This document shows, piece by piece, positions 24,949 to 34,281 of a stretch of DNA of 64,000 nucleotides. The notes below the pieces were generated by a model, which was given only the letters and a program-made list of their open reading frames with translations, was not told where the DNA came from and ran no database searches. The first letter of the stretch is position 1. Each line of letters begins with the position of its first letter. Made by a program: the position numbers and the translations under genes. Origin of the DNA: Bacteroidota bacterium (lineage in GTDB: Bacteria; Bacteroidota; Bacteroidia; Chitinophagales; Chitinophagaceae); NCBI GenBank assembly GCA_028875875.1, contig JAGWUV010000020.1, forward strand, positions 1 through 64,000, written 5' to 3'.

Positions 24949-25800
24949 ATGAGTGAAGCAACCAAAGGCAAGGTGATATTAGTGGGTGCCGGACCTGGCG
25001 ATCCAGATTTGATTACTATTAAAGCTGTAAACTATCTTCAACAAGCCGAAATAGTTTTAACAGACCGGTTGGTAAGCACAGAGATTCTCAATAGGTATGT
25101 ATCTGCACATGCTATAATCATTGAAGTGGGGAAACAATGCAGAAGAGGAATCTCCACACCGCAACCTACCATTAACGAATTATTGGTTTACTATGCTTTA
25201 CAAGGCAAGTTGGTAGTACGTTTAAAGGGTGGAGATGTTGCTTTTTTTTCCAATGTATTAGATGAACTTGAAACGTTGGTAAAGCACAACATTGCATATG
25301 AAATTGTGCCCGGCATTACAGCTGCTTCAGGAGCATCAGCATATGCAGGTATTCCACTCACAGCAAGAGATCATGCCACTGCCGTTCGCTTTCTCACCTA
25401 TCATAAATCAACCATCATCCCCAATGGTCATTGGAAAGAACTAGCATCTACGGATGATACGCTTATCTTTTATATGTCTTCTGAAACCCTGGACTTATTG
25501 GTTGATAAACTTGTAGAGCATAATGCAGCCGGCGATAAGGAGTTGGCCGTGATTGAACAAGCTACAACACCTTACCAGCAAGTATATTCATGCCGATTGC
25601 ATGATTATGTAAAGCAGCTAAAAGGAAAAAAATTTTTATCACCATCATTAGTTATTGTAGGGAAAGTAGTGGGTTTACAAAAAGAATTTGCATGGTTCAA
25701 TAGCAACAATGCAAATGGAGCCTTTTATTTTAAACCATTAACAGGTGTAGTAGGAAATCTGGATAATTATTCAAATAACAAGTATGCTGACAGAGCCTAA
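24949..25800 (+). CDS. cobA: Uroporphyrinogen-III C-methyltransferase
   Basis: A 283-residue SAM-dependent enzyme that makes precorrin-2, the precursor of the siroheme used by sulfite reductase. The N-terminal VILVGAGPGDPDLITIKA and the SAM-site VPGITAASGASAYAGIPLT are diagnostic. The usual RLKGGDPFVFGRG motif is altered to VRLKGGDVAFFSN, which is unusual but keeps GGD. About 25 residues at the C-terminus extend beyond the common SUMT length. It overlaps the cysJ start by 17 bases, indicating translational coupling. Together with the siroheme-synthase fusion gene, it completes siroheme synthesis. Confidence 0.93.
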   Translation: MSEATKGKVILVGAGPGDPDLITIKAVNYLQQAEIVLTDRLVSTEILNRYVSAHAIIIEVGKQCRRGISTPQPTINELLVYYALQGKLVVRLKGGDVAFFSNVLDELETLVKHNIAYEIVPGITAASGASAYAGIPLTARDHATAVRFLTYHKSTIIPNGHWKELASTDDTLIFYMSSETLDLLVDKLVEHNAAGDKELAVIEQATTPYQQVYSCRLHDYVKQLKGKKFLSPSLVIVGKVVGLQKEFAWFNSNNANGAFYFKPLTGVVGNLDNYSNNKYADRA

Positions 25801-27475
25801 ATTAAAAGCAATACAAGATCTGGTACACAGTTCTACCAGAGAAGAACTGATCTGGATCAACGGTTACCTGAGCGCTCTATTAACTGATGCGAAAGCTGAG
25901 CAAGCAAAGAGTTCTGTAAACAAGATCACCATTGTTTATGGAACTGAAACAGGTAACTCAAAAAAAGTTGCTACCGACTTTGCTGCTAAAGCAAAACAGC
26001 AAAACATACAAGTTAAACTAAGCAGTTTAGAGCAATACAGATTAAATGATCTTCCAAAAGAAGAATATTTATTTGTTGTGATCAGTACACAGGGAGAAGG
26101 CGAACCTCCAACAGGTGCTAAGAAGTTTTATGATCATATACACCATAACGGCTTTAAAGTAGAAAAGTTAAGATATAGTGTTTTAGCTTTAGGAGACACC
26201 TCTTATCCCCTGTTTTGTAAGGCCGGCGAAGATATTGATACACAATTGGCAAAACTTGGCGGTCAACGTATAACCCCTTTACAGAAATGCGATGTTGATT
26301 TTGAAACGGCTGCAACAGAATGGCTGAACCAGGTTTTACATCTATTGAAAAATGGAACTTCCGTTCACCCGTTGGGGACCAAAGCCAATACAGTTGCTAT
26401 TTCTACAAAGGCAAAAGAGAAAAAAATATGGAAAGGGAATATTCTTTCCAAAGTCAACCTGCATGCAGAAGGTTTAGAAAGAACAACCTATCATATTGAA
26501 CTTGGCGCTGATGAGGTGGAGTATGAATCTGGTGATACTATCGGAATCGTACCTCCTAACCCACTTCACATTGTAGAAGAAATCATTGCACTAACAGGTA
26601 TTGATCCTAACAAACAAATTATTTATAAGAAAGAAGAGTTTTCAGTTAAAGATCTGCTACACAAAAAGCTTAGCATACAATACCTCCATGAAAGAGTAGT
26701 AAAAAAATATGCAGACATAGTAGAACAAGAGATACCGGAGACTAAAATGGATTTGTTGCAGTTACTAAAAATTTATCCTGTTAAAAACGAATTGCAATTT
26801 GAAGATGTTTTACAAGTATTAAATCCACAAGCCCCAAGATTATATAATATAGCTTCTTCACCACAAGTGCACAGTGGAGAGGTACACATTACTGTTGCCA
26901 AAGATGATTTTGAAGTGAATGGTAATAAACTTACAGGCGTGGCCTCCAATTATTTTTCATTATTACAAGAGAATGATTCGGTTGAATTCTTTGTACAAAA
27001 GAACAAACGATTCCGCTTACCGGCTCCAGATAAAAAAGTAATTATGATTGGCCCTGGTACAGGTATTGCTCCATTCCGCTCCTTCTTATTTGAAAGAGAT
27101 GCAACAGGAGCTACAGGTGAGAACTGGCTATTCTTTGGAGAGAAAAAATTCACTACCGATTTCTTATACCAAACTGAAGTGCAGAATTGGTTTCAAACAG
27201 GTGTATTGCAAAAAGCTACTGTAGCTTTTGAAGAAGAACAGGGAGCTTCAAAAAAAGTACATGATAAAATAAAAGAAAAAAGTACAGAATTATTCCAATG
27301 GATACAAAGCGGAGCATATGTTTATGTATGTGGCGAAAAAGATCCTATGAGTGTTTTGGTAGAAGATGCTTTATTAGAAGTAATTATGCAGGAAGGGAAA
27401 CTATCTGATGAAGAAACTCTGGCTTATTTTACTAAACTGAAAGATGAAGGCCGCTATATTAAAGATGTTTACTAA
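25784..27475 (+). CDS. cysJ: Sulfite reductase flavoprotein subunit
   Basis: A 563-residue diflavin reductase that passes electrons from NADPH through FAD and FMN to the sulfite reductase haemoprotein. The flavodoxin domain (residues about 45-185) begins TIVYGTETGNSKKVATDFAA. The FAD domain holds RLYNIASSPQ and GVASNYFS. The NADP domain holds MIGPGTGIAPFRSFLFER, YVCGEKDPMSVLVEDALL and the C-terminal aromatic KDVY. An N-terminal extension of about 45 residues precedes the flavodoxin. It overlaps cobA and precedes cysI. Confidence 0.94.
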   Translation: MLTEPKLKAIQDLVHSSTREELIWINGYLSALLTDAKAEQAKSSVNKITIVYGTETGNSKKVATDFAAKAKQQNIQVKLSSLEQYRLNDLPKEEYLFVVISTQGEGEPPTGAKKFYDHIHHNGFKVEKLRYSVLALGDTSYPLFCKAGEDIDTQLAKLGGQRITPLQKCDVDFETAATEWLNQVLHLLKNGTSVHPLGTKANTVAISTKAKEKKIWKGNILSKVNLHAEGLERTTYHIELGADEVEYESGDTIGIVPPNPLHIVEEIIALTGIDPNKQIIYKKEEFSVKDLLHKKLSIQYLHERVVKKYADIVEQEIPETKMDLLQLLKIYPVKNELQFEDVLQVLNPQAPRLYNIASSPQVHSGEVHITVAKDDFEVNGNKLTGVASNYFSLLQENDSVEFFVQKNKRFRLPAPDKKVIMIGPGTGIAPFRSFLFERDATGATGENWLFFGEKKFTTDFLYQTEVQNWFQTGVLQKATVAFEEEQGASKKVHDKIKEKSTELFQWIQSGAYVYVCGEKDPMSVLVEDALLEVIMQEGKLSDEETLAYFTKLKDEGRYIKDVY

Positions 27476-27547
27476 TGAAGTGCATCGAATGATAAGTAAG
27501 AAGTGAATATTGAATTTTATTTTTTGAATTTTGAATTAACCAGGATC

Positions 27548-29224
27548 ATGTCTGAACAAAATAATTTATCTGCAATAGAAAAAATAAAAATGAAAAGCGA
27601 TGGTTTACGCGGTACCATTGCAGAAAGTTTACAGGATGAACTTACAGGGGCTATACGTGAGGATGACCAGGCCTTGTTGAAATTTCATGGTATGTATCAG
27701 CAGGATGACCGCGACCTTCGTGAATCAAGGGCTGAAAGTAAGTTAGACCGCTTATATTCTTTCATGATCCGTTTACGCTTACCGGGGGGCTTTTTAAATC
27801 CTGACCAGTGGATAGCCGTTCATAATGTTGCAGGTGAAAACACTACAGGCGTTATTAAAATAACTACTCGTCAAACTATTCAGTTACATGGATTGCTAAA
27901 AGCCAATATTAAACCTACGATCCAGGCTTTTAATAAGGTAAAACTTGACTCCATTGCAACTTGCGGAGATATTAACCGTAATGTACTCTGCAGTTCACAT
28001 CCAAAACAATCACCGATACACGCTGAAATATTTGCCTATGCAGATGAGATCAGCAGTTTACTGATGCCAAAAACAAAAGCCTATTACGAAATATGGCTAG
28101 ATGAAGAAAAGATTGTAGATAAAAAAGACGAAGAAGATCCGTTGTACCAGGATAGGTACCTGCCACGTAAATTCAAAATTGGTATTGTTATTCCTCCCAA
28201 TAATGATATAGATGTTTTTGCAAATGATCTTGGTTTAATTGCAATCATAGAAAACAATAAATTACTTGGTTTCAATGTTGCTGTGGGTGGCGGTTTATCT
28301 ACCACTCACGGTAATCCTCAAACTTATGCAAGACTAGCTACTGTTTTAGGATTTGTTAGTACGGAAGAATCAAAAGAAAAATTATTTAAGACCATTTATG
28401 AAATAGCTACTATACAAAGGGATTACGGTAACAGAAGTGATAGAAAATTAGCTAGAATAAAATATACCATTGACAGGGTTGGTGTAGAATGGTTTAAAGA
28501 AGAAATTGCCAGGAGAACAGGTTTTGCTTTAGAGCCAGCCCGCTCATATAGTTTTACTGAAAGAACAGATTATTTTGGATGGCAACAAAACAATGAAGGT
28601 CTATGGTATTATACAGTTTTCTCAGAAAACGGAAGAGTATTGGATGATGAGAATGCTGCAACAAAAACAGCCTTATTGGAAATTGCCAAAACAGGTAAAG
28701 CTAACTTCCGTTTCACATGCAATCAAAATGTAATTGTGAGTGATGTAAAAGAAGAAGATAAAGCAACTGTGCACCAAATACTACAAGAGTTTAATGTTAT
28801 TCAATTTACTGAAAAAAGTTCTTTGATCAGGAAGAACTCAATGGCCTGTGTTGCCCTACCAACTTGTCCGCTTGCGTTTGCAGAAGCACAACGTTACTTG
28901 CCAACACTTATTTCTAGAATAGAACCATTACTGGAAAAACATAAATTAACTGAAGAAGAAATAATTATAAGAATGACCGGTTGCCCGAATGGATGCGGAC
29001 GTTCTCATGTTTCAGAAATAGGTTTTGTAGGAACTTCTCTTGGTAGGTATAATTTACATTTAGGTGGTGATCATTGCGGAGAGAGATTAAATACCATCTA
29101 TAAAGAAAACCTGGATGAAAATGGTATACTGCTGGAGTTGGATCAACTGTTCGGCAATTTTGTTAAAGACAGAAATAAAGGAGAATCCATAGGCGATTAT
29201 GCTGTAAGAAAAAAACTAGTATAA
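27548..29224 (+). CDS. cysI: Sulfite reductase haemoprotein subunit
   Basis: About 558 residues from the ATG at 27548 (MSEQNNLSAIEKIKMKSDGL). The upstream ATG at 27503 adds a non-homologous 15-residue stretch. It catalyses six-electron reduction of sulfite to sulfide. Two ferredoxin-like half-domains each have a siroheme-binding arginine region (TTRQTIQLHG). The [4Fe-4S]/siroheme cysteines are in CVALPTCPLAF (CX5C) and GCPNGCGRS (CX3C). Pairing with CysJ indicates the NADPH-type enzyme rather than a nitrite reductase. A weak 6-bp hairpin (29213-29218 with 29225-29230) spans its stop codon; no U tract follows. Confidence 0.95.
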   Translation: MSEQNNLSAIEKIKMKSDGLRGTIAESLQDELTGAIREDDQALLKFHGMYQQDDRDLRESRAESKLDRLYSFMIRLRLPGGFLNPDQWIAVHNVAGENTTGVIKITTRQTIQLHGLLKANIKPTIQAFNKVKLDSIATCGDINRNVLCSSHPKQSPIHAEIFAYADEISSLLMPKTKAYYEIWLDEEKIVDKKDEEDPLYQDRYLPRKFKIGIVIPPNNDIDVFANDLGLIAIIENNKLLGFNVAVGGGLSTTHGNPQTYARLATVLGFVSTEESKEKLFKTIYEIATIQRDYGNRSDRKLARIKYTIDRVGVEWFKEEIARRTGFALEPARSYSFTERTDYFGWQQNNEGLWYYTVFSENGRVLDDENAATKTALLEIAKTGKANFRFTCNQNVIVSDVKEEDKATVHQILQEFNVIQFTEKSSLIRKNSMACVALPTCPLAFAEAQRYLPTLISRIEPLLEKHKLTEEEIIIRMTGCPNGCGRSHVSEIGFVGTSLGRYNLHLGGDHCGERLNTIYKENLDENGILLELDQLFGNFVKDRNKGESIGDYAVRKKLV

Positions 29225-29449
29225 TAGTTTCAGATTTAGTGTAATCTTTACAAGAATGAACTAAGAAAGTAAATTAATACATATAGCTTTTATTATACCG
29301 GATTTATTTGATGGCTCAACTATATCTTTTTACAGATATTTAATTAAGAAAAAAACTCTAATAACAGCTCCTGAAATTTATCTTCAAAAATCAACTCATT
29401 CAATCTGTTTAAGGAACAAACAAAAGTGTAAAGTGTTTAATTAATCTAT

Positions 29450-29457
29450 TAAATTTG
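29450..29457 (+). promoter_or_regulatory. Candidate -7 promoter element (TAAATTTG) of the fusion gene
   Basis: An exact TAnnTTTG match 13 bases before the TTG start at 29471. The 246-base gap after cysI otherwise shows no coding frame, so the fusion gene may have its own transcript besides read-through from the sulfur operon. Confidence 0.45.
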
Positions 29458-29470
29458 TAGGATAATATTT

Positions 29471-30982
29471 TTGAGCTTGGAACAATCAAATACGCTATTC
29501 CCGGTTTTTTTAAAACTAGAACAATTACGTTTATTAATTGTGGGCGGCGGTGTTGTTGCAGCAGAAAAATTAAATGCAGTTTTAGCCAATTCACCACAAA
29601 CAAAAATTAAGTTAGTCGCTATAGATATTAATGAAGAAGTTAGATCTATAGCTCTTCAATATCCTAATATTGATCTTCATAAAAAAATCTTCGAACCGGC
29701 TGATCTGGATAATTCAGATATTGTCATCGCAGCTGTGAACAATATTGATACAGCTACCGAGATACAGAATGCTGCAAAAGCAAAAGGCATACTAATTAAC
29801 GCAGCAGATAAACCAGACCTTTGCGATTTTTATTTAGGCTCTATCGTTAAAAAAGGGAATCTGAAAATTGCAATTTCAACCAATGGCAAATCTCCTACTA
29901 TTGCTAAAAGACTGAAGCAGGTATTGACTGATATGTTACCGAATGAAATGAATGACCTGCTGAATAATATGCAAACCATACGCAACGAATTGAATGGAGA
30001 TTTTTCAGAAAAAGTTAAACAACTTAATGATCTCACGAAAGTACTTGTTGCAAAACAAACCTCTTTAAATGAGATTTCTTTAAAGCCTCCTAAAGAAAAG
30101 AAATGGCAAAAAATTGTTAAGTGGTGTCTGTTTGCTTTTCTATTCATGATTGTTGGACACTCCTTATTTTCAATTATTCCTGTAGGTCCCTTTAATGAAA
30201 TCATTCATTCTATTCCGCAATATATAGATGTAAAAACCTTTAGCATCATGTTGCTAACAGGATTTATTGCACAAATGGTTGATGGATCATTGGGAATGGG
30301 TTATGGAACGATTTCTACCACATTTCTTCTAGCCAATGGAGTTAACCCAGCCATCGTAAGTAGCCGTGTACACTCTGCACGTGTTTTTTCAAGTGGTGTT
30401 TCAGGATATAGTCATCATCGTTTTGGTAACATTAATAAAAAACTATTTAAAACATTAGTAGTTCCTGGAATTATTGGAGCTGTTTTAGGAGCAACACTTG
30501 CATTCGTGGGTCAGAGATACGCAAATTATGTACGTTTACCGTTAGCAATATATACGCTTTATCTGGGCTATTACATTGTACGCAAAGCATTTTCTGTAAA
30601 TAAACCACAAAGCAAGGTTAAGAACGCCGGCTGGTTGGCCAGTATTGGAGGATTTATGGATGCCTTTGCGGGTGGCGGCTGGGGAGCCTTAGTAACAAGT
30701 ACACTTATTTCTAAAAGAAAAAGTCCGCGTTATGTAATAGGATCTGTTTGCCTTGCTGAATTTTTTGTTGTGTTTTCCAGTGCGGTAACATTTTTTATTT
30801 TATTAAAACACATTCCCATAGCCGATGTTGCCGGGCTAATATTAGGTGGCCTGATCGCTGCACCGATTGCCGCAAGACTGGTTGGAAAACTACCTCTTAA
30901 AACAATGTATCTGGCGGTTGGAGGAATGGTAATTTTAACAAGCATTATCACTTTCTGGAAAGTGCTGTCTCAACTTTTATAA
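29471..30982 (+). CDS. Fusion: CysG-type precorrin-2 dehydrogenase/ferrochelatase + TSUP (TauE/SafE) transporter
   Basis: A 503-residue protein starting with TTG. Residues about 8-155 match the Met8/CysG Rossmann domain: RLLIVGGGVVAAEKL (25-33 loop), AAVNNIDTATE, and INAADKPDLCDFYLGSIVKK with the catalytic-type Asp at D113, then NGKSPTIAKRLKQ. This part should oxidise precorrin-2 and insert iron to make siroheme. After a helical linker, residues about 215-500 form a TSUP membrane domain of about eight helices (LLTGFIAQMVDGSLGMGYGT, AGGGWGALVTSTLISK). TSUP proteins move sulfite, sulfate or other sulfur anions. The gene follows cysI and ends the sulfur region, so the transporter may take up sulfate, since no other sulfate permease is present. 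The fusion is seen; direction and substrate are inference. Confidence 0.9.
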   Translation: MSLEQSNTLFPVFLKLEQLRLLIVGGGVVAAEKLNAVLANSPQTKIKLVAIDINEEVRSIALQYPNIDLHKKIFEPADLDNSDIVIAAVNNIDTATEIQNAAKAKGILINAADKPDLCDFYLGSIVKKGNLKIAISTNGKSPTIAKRLKQVLTDMLPNEMNDLLNNMQTIRNELNGDFSEKVKQLNDLTKVLVAKQTSLNEISLKPPKEKKWQKIVKWCLFAFLFMIVGHSLFSIIPVGPFNEIIHSIPQYIDVKTFSIMLLTGFIAQMVDGSLGMGYGTISTTFLLANGVNPAIVSSRVHSARVFSSGVSGYSHHRFGNINKKLFKTLVVPGIIGAVLGATLAFVGQRYANYVRLPLAIYTLYLGYYIVRKAFSVNKPQSKVKNAGWLASIGGFMDAFAGGGWGALVTSTLISKRKSPRYVIGSVCLAEFFVVFSSAVTFFILLKHIPIADVAGLILGGLIAAPIAARLVGKLPLKTMYLAVGGMVILTSIITFWKVLSQLL

Positions 30983-30993
30983 GTACAGCACTT
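30960..30993 (+). terminator. Hairpin at the end of the sulfur region, possible terminator
   Basis: AAGTGCTGT (30960-30968) pairs with ACAGCACTT (30985-30993). ACTT (30973-30976) pairs with AAGT (30981-30984) inside, giving a 13-bp bulged stem that spans the stop codon. Only a weak T-rich tail follows, so termination efficiency is uncertain. Confidence 0.45.
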
Positions 30994-31449
30994 AATTTCA
31001 AGACTTCCCGCTTAACTTTTAAAGATTTACTTGCTTTACATTTTTATTGAATAACATATTCGCTACTTTTCTTCTTGAACGAAACATCGCTTTACTTATC
31101 ATAAGTACCCGCTTAGGAACGATTGTAATCACTACTCAAGATCATTGCTTATATGCAAGTGCAAAAATTACTATAGCAATAGCTACAATGCGGCATATTT
31201 TGAAATTATTTATAAAAGTATAACTACAAATAGCTCTAAAGTTTAATAATATCTTTATTTGTTTTTACTTTTTAGTCATTTTAGTCTTTAAAAGAAAATC
31301 AATCTTGATTTACTAAATATTTCCTGGCTAACCATCCACTGATTATGACGCTTTTAGGAAACTATGCTTATTTTTTAAATTTTTTTGCAGAAATAATGAA
31401 GTGAAAATGTTTCAATTTTTAATCATTTTGTAATAGTAACCCTCATAAG
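30994..31449. other. Intergenic region before the H-NOX operon, with a 15-base palindrome
   Basis: About 455 bases without a supported gene, strongly AT-rich towards the right. The sequence TACTTAT-C-ATAAGTA at 31093-31107 is a perfect palindrome around one central base and is a candidate operator. It does not match the FNR/DNR-type site TTGAT-N4-ATCAA used by known NO regulators. I could not place a convincing TAnnTTTG element next to the start at 31450. Confidence 0.4.
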
Positions 31450-32082
31450 ATGAAAGTTTTATTAGCAGATGATCATAAAATGGTTCGGCAAGGATTGATA
31501 AAAATCTTAACCGAAGCCTATCCATACGCAGAAATTACAGAAGTTGATAATGCCACAGATTTATTTATTAAAGCAGTAAATGAAGAGTGGAGTATTATTA
31601 TTTCCGATATCACAATGCCTGGCAATCCAATAGATTCACTAAAAAGAATCCGGGAAGTAGCACCTGAAAACCATATTCTAATGCTTAGCATGCACTCTCC
31701 AGAACATTACGCTCTCCGTGCTATAAAAGCCGGAGCATCAGGCTATCTAACCAAAGATTCAGCATCAGAGGAATTAGTAATTGCCATTAATCAGATAATG
31801 AAGGGGAAAAAATATATTACTCCAGAGGTAGCAGATATTTTAGCAACGTCATTAGAAATAAATTCTTCAGCAAAACCTCTACATGTATTACTCTCAAATA
31901 AAGAACTCACGGTATTTCAGGCATTGGTAAAAGGAACCTCTGTTTCTCAAATCGCAGAACATTTAAAACTTAGTGTTAATACAATAAGTACTTATCGTTC
32001 AAGAATTTTAGACAAACTAGGCTTACACTCAAATGCTGATTTGGTGAAATACGCTATTAAAAATAACCTAATTGATGAATAA
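31450..32082 (+). CDS. NarL/FixJ-family response regulator
   Basis: A 210-residue cytoplasmic regulator. The receiver domain (residues 1-120) has the acidic pair DD at 7-8 and the phospho-acceptor D53 in IIISDITMPG. The conserved Ser/Thr (MLSMHS) and Lys (YLTKDS) are present. The C-terminal LuxR-type helix-turn-helix (about 148-205) reads LSNKELTVFQALVKGTSVSQ, then HLKLSVNTISTYRSRILDKL. It is followed after 27 bases by the H-NOX gene and then a kinase, so it is probably one of the kinase's phosphorylation targets. It is the first gene of the operon after a long regulatory-looking gap. Confidence 0.92.
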   Translation: MKVLLADDHKMVRQGLIKILTEAYPYAEITEVDNATDLFIKAVNEEWSIIISDITMPGNPIDSLKRIREVAPENHILMLSMHSPEHYALRAIKAGASGYLTKDSASEELVIAINQIMKGKKYITPEVADILATSLEINSSAKPLHVLLSNKELTVFQALVKGTSVSQIAEHLKLSVNTISTYRSRILDKLGLHSNADLVKYAIKNNLIDE

Positions 32083-32109
32083 AATTTACATCATATTAAA
32101 TTTTAAGTT

Positions 32110-32652
32110 ATGTATGGTCTTGTAAATAAAGCAATTGAAGATCTTGTAATTGAAAACTTTGGAAGAGAGAAGTGGGAGGCAGTCAAAAAAAAGAGTGGTG
32201 TAAAAGTTGACTTTTTTGTGAGTAATGAGCCTTATGAAGACAATATTACGTATCAACTTGCCTTAGCTGTTGCGGATGAAACAGATATCCACATAGACAA
32301 AGTAATGAATATCTTTGGCGAATACTGGGTACTAAAAACCGGTAAGGAAAAGTATGGTGGCTTGATGCAAGCCGGTGGAAATAATCTCAAAGAATTCATT
32401 ATAAATCTTCCTAATTTTCATAACAGGATATTATTAATTTATCCTAAATTACAACCACCAGAGTTTAAAGTAGACTGCATTGAAAATAATAGCCTGCACC
32501 TACATTATATCTCTCAAAGAGAAGGATTACAGGAATTTGTACGTGGTTTGATCAATGGTTTAGGAAAGATGTACAAAACTGAAGTTACCATAGAAATGAT
32601 ACAAAGCCGCAGTACTGGTGCTGATCATGAAATTTTTAAAATAAGCTGGTAA
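32110..32652 (+). CDS. Stand-alone H-NOX haem nitric-oxide/oxygen-binding sensor
   Basis: A 180-residue haem-binding sensor protein. The fold is recognised by MYGLVNKAIEDLVIENFGRE at the N-terminus and the proximal haem ligand H104 in NLPNFHNRILLIYPKLQPPE. The propionate-binding YxSxR motif is at Y133-S135-R137 (LHYISQREGL). Stand-alone H-NOX proteins in facultative aerobes bind NO at picomolar-nanomolar levels and control a partner kinase or cyclic-di-GMP enzyme. No distal tyrosine that would favour O2 binding was recognised, so NO sensing is the better guess. It starts 27 bases after the NarL-type regulator and ends 4 bases before the kinase. Confidence 0.94.
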   Translation: MYGLVNKAIEDLVIENFGREKWEAVKKKSGVKVDFFVSNEPYEDNITYQLALAVADETDIHIDKVMNIFGEYWVLKTGKEKYGGLMQAGGNNLKEFIINLPNFHNRILLIYPKLQPPEFKVDCIENNSLHLHYISQREGLQEFVRGLINGLGKMYKTEVTIEMIQSRSTGADHEIFKISW

Positions 32653-32656
32653 CAGA

Positions 32657-34264
32657 ATGAATTTCAGCCAATTGATACTATCAAAAGAACAACTAAATAC
32701 ACTATTCCCTTTTTTTATTACTATAAATAAAGAAGGGATTATAGAAACAATTGGGAATTCACAAAAAAAATTATTTGGCGATATTACTAAACAATTTTTC
32801 CATGAAGTTTTCACTCTTGTAAGACCACAAATTACTTCGTTTGATTTCACAAACTTACTTTCATGCACAGAACAATTTATTTTATTAGAAAGTAAACAGG
32901 GAATTACATTAAACGGACAGTTCATTTATTTAAAAACAGATGAGATAATTCTTTTTATTGGTTCTCCCTGGTTTTCATCAATAGAAAAAGTTTTAGAAAA
33001 TAACCTTACCCTAAATGATTACGCTCTACATAATCCGATAATCGACTTATTACAATTGGTAAAAACCCACGAGATTGTTACAATAGACTTAAAAAACACA
33101 CTCCAAAATTTACAGGAACAAAAGAAAATATTAGAAAGACTTTCTCTAATTGTTCAGGAAACTAATGATGGAGTAATTATGATGAATAATAAAGGAGAAA
33201 TAGAGTGGGTAAACGCAGCATTTGAAAAGAATAGTGAATATATACTGACTGAAGTAAAAGGTAAAAGATTAGACTACATATTAGAAGGACAAGAAACAGA
33301 TCCTAACACAAGCCAATATCTAAAAGATCGAATACTAAATGCAGAAATGTTTGATTGCGAGATTTTGAATTACACCAAGACCGGAAATAAAGTGTGGTTC
33401 AGGTTAAAAGGTCAACCCATTTTCGATCATGAAGGGAAAGTAACTCAAATTTTTGCACTTCAGGAGAATATTTCACTAAGAAAAAAATCAGAAAGCCTGA
33501 TTGCAAAAGCAGAAACAGAGATACGTAATAATTTAACGAAAGCTACTGAGCTCAATGTACTGAAAGATAAATTCATACGCGTAATTTCTCATGAACTAAG
33601 AACACCATTGGCTGCTATTCAAAGTTCGGTAGAGCTAATAGAAAAAAAACTCAGGAAAACAAACCAGGAAAATTATCCTACGATTGAAAGGCATTTTACA
33701 ATTGTGTACACCGAGATCGAAAGGCTTGCGATGATGATGAAAAATCTTCTTTTCCTCAGCTACGAAAAAGAAATAAAGCTAAATATAGTTAAGACGGATA
33801 TTGAGAAATACATAAACGAGCTGATTCAAAATTCTTTCTTTCAGTTTAATTTAACCAAAAGGTTTGAGGTAGTTTCAAAAGGGAAAAAGCAACTAGTTGA
33901 GATAGATCAAAAATTATTCTGGCATGTAATTGCCAATTTGCTTTCTAATGCAATTAAATATTCAGATCCGGATAAAAAGATTATTATTCAAATACAATTT
34001 ACAAACAAAGAGGTTCTGATTAGTGTTAAAGATTTCGGGATGGGAATTCCTGAATCTGAACAGCAATATCTTTTTAATACGTTTTACAGAGCTACTAATA
34101 TTGAGAATATTGATGGAAATGGACTAGGCTTAGTTATCATAAAAAATATGATAGACATTCATAATGGCAGCATCAATTTTAATAGCCGCGTAAACCAGGG
34201 CACAGAATTCACCATATCACTACCGGTTTACTACAAAAAAAATAAAGTTCAAAAGCATCATTGA
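32657..34264 (+). CDS. H-NOX-associated histidine kinase (H-NOBA-like, PAS, HisKA, HATPase)
   Basis: A 535-residue soluble kinase with no membrane helices. Residues about 15-135 resemble the H-NOX-associated (HNOBA) domain (LFPFFITINKEGIIETIG, FIGSPWFSSIEKVLE, LTLNDYALHNPIIDLLQL). A coiled coil (about 137-165) and a PAS domain (about 160-275) follow. The HisKA domain has the phospho-accepting H312 in VISHELRTPLAAIQSS. The ATPase domain has N box VIANLLSNAIKYS, G1 DFGMGIPE and G2 GNGLGLVIIK. The adjacent H-NOX very probably docks on the H-NOBA domain to modulate kinase activity. Targets are likely the regulators on both sides of the pair. Confidence 0.88.
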   Translation: MNFSQLILSKEQLNTLFPFFITINKEGIIETIGNSQKKLFGDITKQFFHEVFTLVRPQITSFDFTNLLSCTEQFILLESKQGITLNGQFIYLKTDEIILFIGSPWFSSIEKVLENNLTLNDYALHNPIIDLLQLVKTHEIVTIDLKNTLQNLQEQKKILERLSLIVQETNDGVIMMNNKGEIEWVNAAFEKNSEYILTEVKGKRLDYILEGQETDPNTSQYLKDRILNAEMFDCEILNYTKTGNKVWFRLKGQPIFDHEGKVTQIFALQENISLRKKSESLIAKAETEIRNNLTKATELNVLKDKFIRVISHELRTPLAAIQSSVELIEKKLRKTNQENYPTIERHFTIVYTEIERLAMMMKNLLFLSYEKEIKLNIVKTDIEKYINELIQNSFFQFNLTKRFEVVSKGKKQLVEIDQKLFWHVIANLLSNAIKYSDPDKKIIIQIQFTNKEVLISVKDFGMGIPESEQQYLFNTFYRATNIENIDGNGLGLVIIKNMIDIHNGSINFNSRVNQGTEFTISLPVYYKKNKVQKHH

Positions 34265-34281
34265 TAACCCCCTAACCCCTT

